Assembly: GCA_031216915.1 (NCBI GenBank)
Contig: CM062292.1
Coordinates: forward strand, 71,406,956 to 71,470,955
Direction of reading: 5' to 3'
DNA from: Pictodentalium vernedei
Lineage: Eukaryota; Mollusca; Scaphopoda; Dentaliida; Dentaliidae
Length of the DNA stretch: 64,000 nucleotides
In this document: positions 24,128 through 34,696 of the stretch, one piece after another
How the letters are laid out: every line of letters starts with the position of its first letter
Position numbering within the stretch: position 1 is the first letter of the stretch
The notes under the pieces: generated by a model
The model's database searches: none
Seen by the model: only the letters and a program-made list of their open reading frames with translations
Told to the model about the DNA's origin: nothing
Made by a program: the position numbers and the translations under genes

Positions 24128-25860
24128 ATTATAGCAAAACAAATAATCACACAATATTCTCAGAACTGTTGCAGACTTCTTACTGTGCTTTTGTTTCTCA
24201 TTCTCTTCACAAAGTCCGAAGTCTCCTCTTCTCATATTTCAGCTATTCGAACGTCTCAGCTTCCCCACTAGGGAAGCTACGACATTCGTATATCTGAACA
24301 ATATCTTCTACTTCCACTAATCTACGACTCTGAATCTTGAGTTAGCTTTGAACTTTCTTTACAACTCTTGTCTTTCTTCCCTTCGAGGAGCGGTCTCGTT
24401 GTAAACAAATTGGTTGCACTTGGTAACGCCGCATCAAAGGGGAACAACTCTGTTTGGTTCATGCTGACCAAGATTGGCGTCATATCAACCGCGTTTAAAG
24501 TCATATAGCAGAGTTTGATAATGGACAATTCTGGGAACGAAAATCATATCTAACAAGTAAAGAGTCCATATCTATTGGTGATTTTACTATCTTTTCTTTT
24601 GCTACGAAGCATATCCAAGATACAGTTATACCATTATGAAGGCACATCAGTGCAGATTCTCCCATTTAGACAAGGCTATATTTGGGAACTTCACTGATTT
24701 ATCTGTTGAACTCTTCGCACCCTCTCGAAACTTCTTGATGTTTTCGAAGATTTCTACTGCTGCAGCATTGGCGACACCAAAAGCAGGGACGTCATCCCCC
24801 CACCCCCAATATTTGTCCAAACTTCAAGATAAACAGATTTTTTTACGAAACAATTCCATCAGTTGGAAATTCGAAGCATTGTTGTAATGGAGGTTCTTTC
24901 CGAATGTGGTATTACATTTCCGTGAAAATTCCAAGCGCCGACACCCACAGGCAGAATTCTGATCGAACAACGCAAGATTTCCGACTACTCAGCAAACCGT
25001 TTCTTGAATTATTTCAGAAATATAAACGAGTTGGTCAGTTTGTCATAAGCAGTTGGTTTATGAGGCCAGTATACAGGGCACATTATGAAACTTATATGCA
25101 ATGCACTCACAGACTGCTGACACAAAATGAACTCCACCCCCTCCCCGTCCGTGAGGCTGTGTCCTGGAATTTTCGTTGGCTCTGTACTCTCAAGAAAGAC
25201 AATATTGCCAGACTGAAAATTTTGATTTGCATTGGGTATTGTTGAATTCATATCTCACACATATTGTGACATAAAGAAATGAGGGTAGTTAGTTAACTCA
25301 TTACTCATACTTTGTAAGCATAATAAATGGTTGTTAGTCATTGAGTTCATTTCAAGATTAGTGTGCTCACTGCTCAGCATAACCTCATTAATAAATTATT
25401 GGTTGAATTCTGATTTTTTGTAGCATTCTCTATATATGTACATTCATGTAATTGACACAATGCTTAAAGAAGGCAAAGAGGGCCTACTTACAGACTACAG
25501 TACCACAAGAAATTGTCATTTTGTGCTGTCTTAAAATCTCAAATTATGTAGATATTTAGCTGCAGTCATTTAAACTGATTGGAGATATTCTCAGAAAGCC
25601 CTAAAAGCTAACGGTACAATCACTCGGAGTCAACATTTTGGAAAATTTCTCCCTCCCGGTGGGGAAAGATATGGAAGATGGGCACCCATTTATGTATCCA
25701 TCCCTAGTTAGATTTTTCATAAATCTTCAACCCCCTCCCCCACCCCCATTGAAAACCTCATAGCTACGTCCCTGTCTAAAAGTCTCGTCTCAAACTCTGT
25801 GATGGAGTGCGGAAACAGGTGTTCCCACAAACATTATTTTCCAATTTTGGGGGTATCTTC
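24128..25860. other. No gene recognised
   Basis: Several short frames (for example 24636-24887 and 24904-25245) lack domain signal and conserved starts. I see nothing that supports a gene, RNA or regulatory element here. Confidence 0.4.
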
Positions 25861-25861
25861 A

Positions 25862-26097
25862 ACCCTTTGTACTCTTGTGGTATCTTCCATGCCAGTTCAG
25901 TGGCAGCATTTAGAAGAGTCCATATTCATTATTTGGGGTAGACCAATCAATATTTTCAACGTGCAGCCCCCGAGGCTGCACGCTGAAAATATTGATTGGT
26001 CTACCCCACACATTTGCTGAACAGTCATCCTATTTAATGACGTTATGACGTATCATGTTGCTGTCCAGTAAAAACGTCCGCTGGAGTTCAAAGGGTT
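25862..26097. mobile_element. TTAA/CCCTTT MITE, family C
   Basis: It starts CAACCCTTTGTACTC and ends GAGTTCAAAGGGTTAA. In the middle GTAGACCAATCAATATTTTC pairs with GAAAATATTGATTGGTCTAC around GCAGCCCCCGAGGCTGC. The block ATCTTCCATGCCAGTT is shared with 6510-6535, so that site holds a damaged relative. Confidence 0.65.
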
Positions 26098-27204
26098 AAT
26101 GTGTCGATTATTTATTTTATTAGTGGTTGAGCTTGGCGCGAATCACATAGGCTAATTGGACGAAAATAATACAAAAGTAAAACTATTGAGATCGGCACGA
26201 TTGGCAACCAAAAAGTGAGTTTCTGCACACAACACATACATTCTAGCAATCAATACAACAGCATCTGCCTCTGTCTCTGCCTCTGATGGAAGGAAGAAAT
26301 GCCATTATGCTTGAGATAGCTTCTCAACAACTTCACGAAAGGTTGTTACTTTTATTATTAGCAAGATAATCCTCTTTCCTAACATTGAGAACATTGCGAC
26401 CAGTTATACTGACTTGTATACCCCCCCCCCCCCCCCCCTACAATCCAAACATTCTGATATGGGTATCATCTTTTGTGGATAGGCCGCTGTCATAGCGTTC
26501 AAAAACAACTGTAGCATCACAATATTTGAAACTGACTTGTAGACAGTAGCGGCAGAACGTTTTTGAAAGTGTGTGTGTGGCGGGGCTTGGGGTGGCTTTT
26601 GAGGCAAACAGAAAATGGGTCACTATACTATATCGAAATTTTGACACAGTATAGTGACCTATTTCTATCGGCACACACTTATGCATTGTGAATTACCACT
26701 GGTCCAGGCGCAGTATGGTTTGACCCGGAAAAAATTGGAGACAAGCTGATTTTGGTGTCATTCGACGCGGAATTCATCTGGGAACAACATATCCAAAACC
26801 CGCAAAACTCCGCTTTGAGGAAAATTTTTCATGCAAGACGGCCGCAAGGAGGGGTATCATAAAAAAATCTTTAGTGGCATCAATTTCTCAATGGTCTTGA
26901 TATTTTGTGTGAGATCTGGAGAAGTTTTGTGCGTCATTCGTATTTAAGCACGAATGCCTATCATATAAAGCGAAAAGTGAATGAGAAAATTTACAATTGT
27001 TAGGGAAATGGCCCCAAAATACCATTTTCTTCAATTTTCACACCCATACGAAGCTGAGTCTGAATAGAACAGAAAAAAACGAGCTATAATTCTGCTACCG
27101 ATGTTTTTCATAACTCCCGAGATGGCGAAGAATGATATCGATCAACTTTCTTCGCAATGATTAACTCCCGAGATGAGATCTGACCGAAATCATGACGGTG
27201 TTCT
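26098..27204. other. Non-coding
   Basis: A C run sits at about 26422-26438. A small hairpin at about 26625-26672 (GGTCACTATACT / AGTATAGTGACC). No gene is recognised. This is downstream of the minus-strand pseudogene at 27205-29875 and could include its 3' flank or a transposon terminus, which I could not identify. Confidence 0.35.
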
Positions 27205-29875
27205 TCAAGGCACTCTGCTGTCGCCAGTTTCGTCTCCAATCTCAACCGGCTCGGAGTTCAAGCAATTCTCCCCTCGACAGTCTCCACAAGCAGAGACACG
27301 TTTGACTGCGTTCTTTCTACAAGAGCATATATTCGTTCCGCATGAGTGTTTGGTGGTTATTTTGCATTTGCAACGTATAAGTTTCAGGAGAGCTTCAGGC
27401 GCTGCATCCAGGTCAGTCATCACGGGTATCAACTCATTTTCGAGAATTTCCCAGCCCCATTTCTGAGGATCTGAGATACCAATATCCAATTGCTTCCATT
27501 TCACCGTTTGTAGGTGGATTCGCAGGCTGTGAAGGTATGCCGTGCGTTCTGTTGGAGGTAGTTTCTGAGGTTCGATTCCTGTCTTGCTGGAAGTGACCAT
27601 TGCCATGAACTTTGAGTATCTCAAACCATTCAATGTGTCTGACTGCTTGCCAGAGTACAGCATTACAAACAGTACAGCGCCGATTCTTCCAATTTCTGCT
27701 TGAGATACTGCGCTGTCGTGCATTGTTGCGGATATCTTCTGAATCTCCCTTGACTTTTCTAACTTCTTGAGAAGCTGTGTTTTCCCATGGCCTAACGTTG
27801 CCGAAGTAGCATCACACCCACTCCATGTATGTATGAACAGTAGGTGTCGCTTAGTTGTTTCTCCGATCTTCGCTATTATATCTGCGATCTTCCATGCCTC
27901 CCCACCACTATGTGACTTCCGTGCTTCTGATTGGAAATAAACATCAGCCGAAGTATGATTCCAATGGTGAACGGATAACACTAGTACATCAGTATCATAT
28001 GCGGCAATGACAACTGAATTCCTTTGAGATGAAAGTCTGATGGCACTTTCAATTGTATCAGCATCTCCCGAACTACAGTTAACAATATGTTCACCCGCTC
28101 TCAGTAATGTGGACAGCAATCTTATGAACTGCATTTTGTTATTCTCGTCCGACAAGAACCGTTCCTGGTTCTTGTGTGCAGTCATAGTGTCTTTCAAACG
28201 GATATCGGCACACGCGTTGACAGCTCTCCTTCTATGCTCATGACTGTTCGTGTTTGGTCGCTGTCCATAACCATCGAAGACGACACAGCAATTCTGCCCA
28301 TATTTGTTGACCACATATCCAACATACTGATAGGCTACTTCCGAGTAGGTGGCTTCCGCCTTCCATTTGACTCTGTGGAGGATAGCCCCTCCATCAAGCA
28401 CGTACACGGAATCATATGGCGGCTTCGAAAGTGCTACTCGATCTGTTATTGCAGCTGCTAGGTCTGCCTTGTTTCCTTTTCTGAGAAAGAAGTCTTTGAA
28501 GAGGGCTGTTGGCATCACAGTCAGCTCATACTCGAAGAACTGTGCCACGTCGCGCTTCCTCTGAGCAATGGCTATCAATAGAGTGAACAGAGCTGATGGG
28601 TCTATTGATACCCTCTGGTTATCCAACTTCACCCCGGGGTTAAAATGGTCTTAAGTACGAATTTGATCACTTGTTTTGATGGAGGCATCAGAAACAACAA
28701 CATTATCCAGTTTAGAGTGTATCTCCACCCCTACCGACTCGGTATTGTCGCTGTTAATACCATCACCCAAGGAAGCTGACAATCCGGAGGACAGGGAGCA
28801 CAATCTTTCATTTTCATCGAAAGGATCGTACAAGTCAAACCAGTCTAGTATTTTCATCATGTCGGTGTTGTCCCGTTTACGACGAGAAATGCACATGTTT
28901 GCATGTTGTTCATTGGTACTGAGTTTCGTGTCAGTCAGCGTTGTCAAAGCTTCTTGTATTTCAGTGTATTTATGCATGGTGTAAATCCACTCCTGACACA
29001 CTGATTCGGTCACACCATGACCTCGCGTTAGTCAACCTCGACTTTTAATTGAGCACATGAGGACTTGTTCAATCACGTCACTTGAAAGGCCTGCCCAAAC
29101 CCTGGAACTCCGGCGTATAGCATGGAAACCATCAAAGAAGGACCTATCATACAACCACGGATGTTTCCTGGGGAGCTCAAGCATCATTTGCAGATACAAC
29201 CTGCAACTCTTAGCGTAGTGTACATGTCCCGTGGCAGCGAATATGTTCAACATATTACTGACAGCAATAAGGTGGAGATTCCAATTGCCAAGGTGTTCAC
29301 CTGATTTTCAGTGTCTGGACATATTCTAGATATTGTATCCATAGCTTAGCAGTGTGCGATTGTTCAGCCAGACTGGCTTTGTACTCATCTAGGCAAGTGC
29401 TTACCCTTACGAGAGCTGATGAGTTTGCATCATCGGAAAGAGCTATCGAGCTGTCCAGCACATTATCCTACAACTCCGTGACACTATCTAAATCTTCCCT
29501 GTTTATAGATTTCTGCCCACTCCCGACGCTACATGAACTCCTCGGAGCGGCATCAGGTTCAGCCATTTCTGAGCTAGTAACGGCATTTAACAGCTTGTTC
29601 GTTAGCGCAGCTTCGACCAGCAAATGTCCCCGCATTTCTCTTGACACTGTTTTGCCGGTTAACATCGAACCCAATGAGAGAGGACCATAGACTTCCTGTA
29701 AGACCTCCTCCAGGCCAGATCCGGCCATCATTGACCCGGCACTCCCGAGAAAACTCATGATTGTGTGGAAACCACCTAACCGACAAACGATGTTCATCGA
29801 TTGAGCAGTTATTATCACAGTGGCCTTCAACCATAACGGCTGATCAAATGTGACACACAGAGAAGGGATGTTCAT
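27205..29875 (-). pseudogene. Decayed multi-copy-type gene with PIN/FEN1-like nuclease region
   Basis: The last 475 codons (28632-27205) are open. They carry aspartate motifs in an order reminiscent of PIN/XPG-like nucleases: VLDGGAILH, CVVFDGYG, SGDADTIES, AAYDTDVLVLS and HTWSGCDATSA, then a C-terminal Cys-rich stretch (CKCK...CSCRK...CGDCRGENC). Upstream in the same frame are two further open pieces (29013-28651 and 29253-29032), separated by single stop codons, and a third piece (29875-29468) in another frame, so the 5' half is disrupted by at least two stops and one frameshift. Absence of introns and the repeat-rich setting suggest a transposon-borne or retrocopied gene. Nuclease function is inferred from motifs only. 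Confidence 0.6.
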
Positions 29876-30728
29876 GCGTGCAGCTTGGTCCGCTCTTTAT
29901 TCGGGATGTGCACCGGAGTTATGGACTGTGGTGATACACTCTGTATACCATGTGTGTTAGTGAGTAGAAAAAAACTGGATTCACACAAATCCATGTCCTC
30001 ACGTTCGCAAACGTTGGAATGCTGGTTTCGGAAAATTGATCGAAATTTTTCTAACACCACCACCAGTATAAATGCTATAAAAAAATTTCCTCAAAGCGGA
30101 TTTTGGATATGTTCTTCGGGAGACATTCCTCTTCAAAATGACACAAAAATCCTCTTGTCCCAAATTTTTTCCGGATACGACCACTTTACTTGGTTCAACG
30201 CCTATACTACCACGGGGTTAAGAGGACCATCATATTCATCGGAATATTACATATATTCAAAAGCGTTTAAACACATTCAAAGGGAAATAACTGCATTGTA
30301 CAGTATAGAAAATGGACATCTATTTCACGTTAAATTTGGATCACTTCGGAATGGCTAGTGCCAGTTCATGTATAGTCTTCGATGTGTACGCTTGAAGGCT
30401 TAGGATATTATCGTCTGTCTGTGGAGGCATTTGTCTATTCTGAAGACGGGGACACTGTTTAATAAAAAGTGGGGAGGAGATGGCCGCCTCTGGTTCCGCC
30501 GCCGTTGCATAAAAATAACCAGTATGATAATATGTGTCACCTTTGGATCATTGGAGGCAAGCAAGCAAAGGCCCATCATCTACCTCCATACTGCTTTTGC
30601 CCTCCCTTAAACGACGTATCTCCCCAGTGGGAACCCTGTTGTAAACACGTTCTATTTTACTGGTAATATAGGATCCGGCAACCAACCCCTGGGGAGGGCG
30701 TCCTCTAAAGTGAATTACATAGATATAC
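29876..30728. other. Unassigned open sequence upstream of the pseudogene
   Basis: A plus-strand frame of 157 codons (29885-30358) and overlapping minus frames exist. Composition is unremarkable and I recognise no motif on either strand. It may include the 5' region of the decayed gene at 27205-29875. Confidence 0.25.
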
Positions 30729-30985
30729 AGTGTAACTGCCGAGAACTGGTCACTTTCCACGGGTGGACAATATTTCCACGGACGCAATAATATTAGACTG
30801 CAAGGACTAATTATAGGAATAATCCTCAAAAACTTTAATTAATGAAGCACCGGATACAACCCGGTGCTTCAATAATTAAAATTTTTCTGATGAGGATTTT
30901 TTTTACCTTGTAAACGCATGCGTGGACATCACTGCCCACGCGGAGATTACGACCAATCCACGGCGACTGTTCTGTAAACGATTGG
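30729..30985 (-). mobile_element. MITE-like repeat family D, reverse copy
   Basis: Contains GAACTGGTCACTTTCCACGG on the plus strand, AATTATAGGAATAATC and the hairpin TTAATTAATGAAGCACCGG / CCGGTGCTTCAATAATTAA, the same elements as at 53540-53705 in reverse order. It lies about 160 bp left of the Polinton insertion. Confidence 0.6.
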
Positions 30986-31140
30986 CCAAAGTTGACTTCA
31001 TCCTATGTTGTGTTACCAATAAGGCCATGAAAGCTGACTGCGAAATTGAGCACCAATCAAAAAGAAAGAAAAGGCGTGTCTCGTTTAACACGTGAACATA
31101 TTACTTCTACTAAACGTGCATTATCCACCTCTCTGAACAG

Positions 31141-31146
31141 CTCATC
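31141..31146. repeat. Polinton target-site duplication, left
   Basis: CTCATC immediately precedes the element and is repeated exactly at 50104-50109 after its right end. A 6-bp duplication is the hallmark of Maverick/Polinton integration. Confidence 0.95.
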
Positions 31147-31797
31147 AGTAGGTAATAAATGAGAGTTCAACCATCATCGTACATGTACGTGTACGTGTAC
31201 ATGTACACCTCCATAGGATTTAGTGTTAAAATCGTGTACGTGTACAAGATTTTTAACGTTTTTTAGGGTGCTTTAGAATTCCCTTGAGAATTCAAACATC
31301 ACTGACTGTATCCTAGAACGCATGAAATTGTTCGTACAGTACATGTACCGTTTTGATTGAAATCGGCAAGTGAGTTTCCCCCATAGGATTCAGTGTTAAA
31401 TTGCGAGCAAAAAACGTTTTGAGAGTTCTAACATCATCGTCTCGCCGATTTTAATATTCGCGTCCGATTTTAACACTGAAAACCCTATGAGGCGTACACG
31501 GAGATCCACTTGCAGATTGTTAGAATCGGCAAGATGATGTGTGATTATGATGTTTGAACTCTCAAACCCACTTCGCGTTTCTCGAAGTGAGATTAGGGTA
31601 CGTTATTGCGAGGTGATCGCGACGAACACTTGATGGAAATGTGTGAAGAGGTGATGTTTGAACTCTCAAACTCACTTCGCGTTTCTCGAAGTGAGATTAG
31701 GGTACGTTATTGCGAGGTGATCGCGACGAGCACTCGATGGAAAAAATGTTTTGAACGAAGAGTGTTGTCGTCGTCGGTGTGGTTGGAAATTCGCGAG
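31147..31797 (+). repeat. Polinton left terminal inverted repeat
   Basis: About 650 bases pair with 49447-50103 with only a handful of substitutions and one block difference near 31525-31548. It contains GTAC-rich GTACATGTACGTGTACGTG near the tip, three copies of GAGAGTTCWAACATCATC-like motifs (31161, 31286, 31421) followed by two inverted copies (31549, 31653), and three copies of a CATAGGATTYAGTGTTAAA-like motif (about 31213 and 31382, and inverted at about 31471). Terminal function for replication or integrase binding is expected from the family. Confidence 0.95.
31549..31745. repeat. Two tandem ~104-bp units inside the left TIR
   Basis: Each unit starts GATGTTTGAACTCTCAAAC and includes the small hairpin CACTTCG...CGAAGTG and TTATTGCGAGGTGATCGCGA. 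Units begin at 31549 and 31653. The same pair is present in the right TIR, giving four copies per element. They lie just upstream of the first gene and could act as promoter or replication elements. Confidence 0.85.
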
Positions 31798-31819
31798 CCC
31801 GCTGCCACGTTTTTGATTG

Positions 31820-31846
31820 ATATATATATATATATAGGGGAGAAAA
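31820..31846 (+). promoter_or_regulatory. TATATATA...GGGGAGAAA promoter-like motif
   Basis: An alternating TA run followed by GGGGAGAAAAA, 80-100 bases before the first rightward gene (start 31926). Similar TA-run plus AAGAGA-type sequences precede other genes of this element (33087, 34585, 43101, 43787, and 37645 on the minus strand). Function is inferred from the recurrence. Confidence 0.45.
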
Positions 31847-31925
31847 AAAAATATATAAATAATAGTTATTTAGAAAATTAAATATATCAAATCGAATAGA
31901 TAATATAAAAAAAAATACGTAAATC

Positions 31926-32300
31926 ATGAGCGATTCTCAGACTATTAGAGCGAGGTTTCTTTTAAACATGCTGATGAGAGCATACGCAATCTGCGTCAAT
32001 GAAGAACTACGTCCCATCTTGTTAGAACGATGCGTCGGATGTCGGGATCATCTAGACTTTGATCACGAGAATCATTCGTGTCTGACGATGGAAAGGGAAG
32101 ATATGGTCGTCATGTATTTCGAACCGGCGTTCGAACGCGTTAAATTCAACGATGTGATCACGTTTTGGAAGAGATTAGTCTTCTGTATGAATCGAGACAG
32201 GCCCACAGATTCGGAAGAACTGAATTTGGCGCGTAGAAGTTTGACTTTAGAAGACAAGGGATGCATCAAGAAATTATTGCTGAACGAAGCATACGTCTAA
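31926..32300 (+). CDS. Small conserved-type Cys/His Polinton protein (124 aa)
   Basis: First rightward gene after the left TIR. The protein has a helical N-terminus (ARFLLNMLMRAYAICVNEEL) and a putative zinc site around residues 36-53: CVGC, then H-x3-H and a C. The remainder is helical with charged residues. No enzymatic motif is visible. A small protein with this CxxC/H/C pattern at the end of an element fits what I know of metazoan Polintons, but its role is unknown. The start is chosen as the first ATG after the promoter-like TA run; the frame is uninterrupted and codon use matches the neighbouring element genes. Confidence 0.75.
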   Translation: MSDSQTIRARFLLNMLMRAYAICVNEELRPILLERCVGCRDHLDFDHENHSCLTMEREDMVVMYFEPAFERVKFNDVITFWKRLVFCMNRDRPTDSEELNLARRSLTLEDKGCIKKLLLNEAYV

Positions 32301-32416
32301 GTTTTTTTTTCGTTGATATAAAAATAAGGGAGAGTAGAAAATAAAAAAAAAAAATAAATACACACATAAATTTTTTTTTTATCTAATATTAGAAAGAAAG
32401 AAAAAAAAAACACAAA

Positions 32417-33077
32417 ATGAGAACCAGAAATAAATTGTATCAAACGTTAGTGGACGACGAGGACGAGAAGCCGAACGGCGTTTTGCCGACGGCGCCATCG
32501 CTAGAAGAAAGAGAAAGAGGAGAGAGGTATCGTATCGATCAAATCAGTAGAATCCAATTGTATCTGACTCTCGAGAGAGATTCTCGTCGTTCCCTCAAGA
32601 AGAAGTATTCGCGTTTCGTGACAGTCGTCAACGCGATCGACACGACACTCATCACGATTTCCATGGGTTTACACGCGGCCGGCATCGGATTGTTGTCGAC
32701 CGCGGTCGGCATTCCAATCGTGTTGACCGTAGAAGAATGGCTCTCGCCGCCGGATTGTTTAACACGGTCGGAAACTTTTTGAGTAGGAAATTATATCTGA
32801 AGGCGAGGAAACATGACAAGATTCGCGTCTTGGCCGACTCCAAGATCGACACGATATCCGAAATGATCTCTATGGCGTTGAAAGATGGTAGGATATCGGA
32901 TGGAGAATACTTCGCAATATTGAGCGAGAAAACGAAATACGATGCATGAAAGAAGCCATGAGAATCAAGACTCGTCAGATCATTAAGGAAGAGATGAAGG
33001 ATTCTCTCGTGGAAAAGGGGAGGAAAGAGGCCAGGGAGGAATTCAGTAAAATGATAGAACTCAAGAGCAGCGACTGA
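32417..33077 (+). pseudogene. Membrane-hydrophobic Polinton protein, two frameshifts
   Basis: Three consecutive frames make one protein-like series. 32417 to about 32745 encodes a charged N-terminus with SLKKKYSRF and the start of a hydrophobic segment (ITISMGLHAAGIGLLSTAVG). From about 32737 a second frame continues hydrophobic and then KARKHDKIRVLADSKIDTI. From about 32946 a third frame gives a charged C-terminus ending KMIELKSSD. The glycine-rich hydrophobic middle suggests a membrane-interacting virion or host-manipulating protein found in many invertebrate Polintons; function is unknown. The two shifts are both of the same sense (frames 2, 1, 3) and each junction has an ATG, so overlapping separate small genes cannot be fully excluded. 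Confidence 0.7.
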
Positions 33078-33086
33078 AAAAAAAAA

Positions 33087-33107
33087 ATATATATATATAA
33101 TAAGAAC
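33087..33107 (+). promoter_or_regulatory. TATATATAATAAGA promoter-like motif
   Basis: TA run followed by ATAAGAACAG, about 85-100 bases before the PLA2 gene start at 33189. Same layout as at 31820 and 34585. Confidence 0.4.
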
Positions 33108-33188
33108 AGAATTTAAAAAAAAAAAAAATATTAAATTTATATATAAAATAAAAAAAAACGAAATTAATTTAAATAACTCTTAAAAAAA

Positions 33189-33695
33189 ATGTATTGCGTA
33201 AAGTGTAAGAGAGTTACCGAGACGAGTAATTCTAGAGAAGTGCGAACTAAAAATGACAGACGGACGCTTCGCGGAATTTGCGACGTGTGTGGTTCTATCA
33301 AGACTCGATTCGTCAAACAAAAGAACGCGAGCAAAGGTAAAGGCATCGTGAATAAAATGATCAACAATCTACCTTTTGAAATGCATCTGCCCGGTCACAG
33401 TTTCACGGGACCCGGAACGAAATTGAACAAGAGACTCAACGCCGATCTGACTCCCAAATCTTGGAGCAAACCCGTGAATAGGGTGGACACGGCAGCGTAC
33501 AATCACGATCTGTGCTACGCCGGACATCCCGACACCAAGACTCGCAACGACGTCTGCGACAAAAACATGTTGGGGAGATTGAGAGGCATATCGAATCCGA
33601 CCAGGAGAGAGAAGATGGAACGTTCGCTGGTCGGCAATCTGATCAGTGCGAAACGTCGATTCGGATGGGGCGTTCAAAAAAAAAAGCGCATCTGA
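33189..33695 (+). CDS. DUF5679-like zinc ribbon + phospholipase A2 protein (168 aa)
   Basis: Residues 3-6 (CVKC) and 31-34 (CDVC) form a paired-cysteine zinc ribbon like DUF5679. Residues 63-115 resemble the parvovirus VP1-type phospholipase A2: a PGHSFTGPGTKL calcium-loop region (GPGT at 74-77) and the NHDLCY catalytic segment with His106-Asp107. In parvoviruses this enzyme hydrolyses phospholipids to let the virion escape the endosome; the same domain is known in Polintons and adintoviruses, where an equivalent role is assumed. The C-terminus is basic and runs into a ten-A tract. The gene overlaps the start of the integrase frame by about 50 bases. Frame intact. Confidence 0.85.
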   Translation: MYCVKCKRVTETSNSREVRTKNDRRTLRGICDVCGSIKTRFVKQKNASKGKGIVNKMINNLPFEMHLPGHSFTGPGTKLNKRLNADLTPKSWSKPVNRVDTAAYNHDLCYAGHPDTKTRNDVCDKNMLGRLRGISNPTRREKMERSLVGNLISAKRRFGWGVQKKKRI

Positions 33696-34518
33696 AAAGA
33701 AGAAGAAACGATTATTGACAAGCGAATTGGCCGAGGAGTTACACAAACCCATAGTGCATAAATTTCGAAAGAGAAGGGTGTTCGTGAAGGGTCTGGATGA
33801 CATTTGGTCTGCCGACTTGGTCGACATGAGATCGTTTTCGAGGTGGAACGAGGGCGTCAAATATCTATTGACGGTCATCGATGTGTTTTCCAAATACGGT
33901 TGGATCAGAGCTTTGAAGAATAAATCGGGACCTTGCGTTGCCGAGGCTCTGAAGAGCGTGTTCGACTCGTCTTCTCGAAAACCGAGTAAATTGTGGGTGG
34001 ACAAGGGAAAGGAATTCTACAACAAGGACGTTCGTCGATTGGTAGACCTCTACTCGATCGAAAATGAAGAGAAAGTCAGCGTGGTGGAACGTTGGAATCG
34101 AACGATGAAGGAGAAGATGTACAGATACTTCACGGCGAATTCGACCAAGAAATACATATACACTCTGAACGGTCTGGTCAAAGATTACAACAACACGTGA
34201 CACAGATCGATCAAGATGACTCCCGCGGAAGCTAGCGATCCTCGAAACGAAAAACGGGTCTACGCGAATCTATATCCCGAGAGATCTAAGATCAGGAAGA
34301 AGTCTAGAACGCCGAAATTTGCGGTCGGCGATCGAGTGAGAATCTACGCTTATAAGAAGCACTTCGAAAAGGGTTATACTCCTCGATGGATCTCGGAAAT
34401 CTTCGTGATCATCAAAATATTTCACACCGATCTGGTGACTTACGAAATCGAAGCTTTGGATGGAGAAGAGATCATCGGAAAGTTTTACGAACAACAATTA
34501 CAGAAGACGAAGTTTTGA
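33646..34518 (+). pseudogene. Retroviral-type integrase (rve), disrupted
   Basis: Integrase inserts Polinton ends into host DNA with a 6-bp stagger. The core shows DDE residues: first Asp in WSADLVDM, second in WVDKGKEF, Glu in VVERWNRTM. A C-terminal chromo/SH3-like part follows (FAVGDRVRI, FEKGYTPRW, FYEQQLQ). Two faults: an in-frame TGA at 34198-34200 splits it after residue 184, and the spacing between the second Asp and the Glu is only 28 residues, a few fewer than the usual roughly 33-35, suggesting a small deletion next to LVDLYS. No N-terminal HHCC is evident. The reading frame begins inside the PLA2 gene in a different frame, and an earlier start cannot be excluded. Catalysis is unlikely in this copy. 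Confidence 0.88.
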
Positions 34519-34584
34519 TGAAGAACACAAAATTTTTTTTTTTATTTACTCTCTACTCTCTTTGGCATTTTCTTGTTTACACAC

Positions 34585-34606
34585 ATATATATATAAGAGA
34601 GAAAAA
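34585..34606 (+). promoter_or_regulatory. TATATATATAAGAGAGAAA promoter-like motif
   Basis: CATATATATATAAGAGAGAAA lies about 95-110 bases before the major capsid gene (start 34697). It is the clearest example of the TA-run/AAGAGA motif in the element. Confidence 0.5.
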
Positions 34607-34696
34607 AAATAATAATAAAAAATAATTAAAAACTATTTTTTAGATAAAGAAAGCAAGTTAATTAATAAACAAAAAAAAAACTAAAAATCCTTTAAA

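Noticed and set aside
29885-30358. 157-codon plus-strand frame
   Set aside because: No motif, antisense to the upstream side of the decayed minus-strand gene, and no transcript evidence is available.
31161-31745. CRISPR-like spaced repeats in the TIR
   Set aside because: Repeats are imperfect, partly inverted and the spacers are also similar to each other; this is an animal genome.
32946-33077. Separate 43-codon gene after the hydrophobic protein
   Set aside because: It continues the preceding protein in another frame; treating it as the shifted C-terminus is simpler, though overlapping small genes remain possible.
33369-34004. 211-codon minus-strand frame
   Set aside because: It is opposite the PLA2 and integrase genes, whose motifs are clear on the plus strand.
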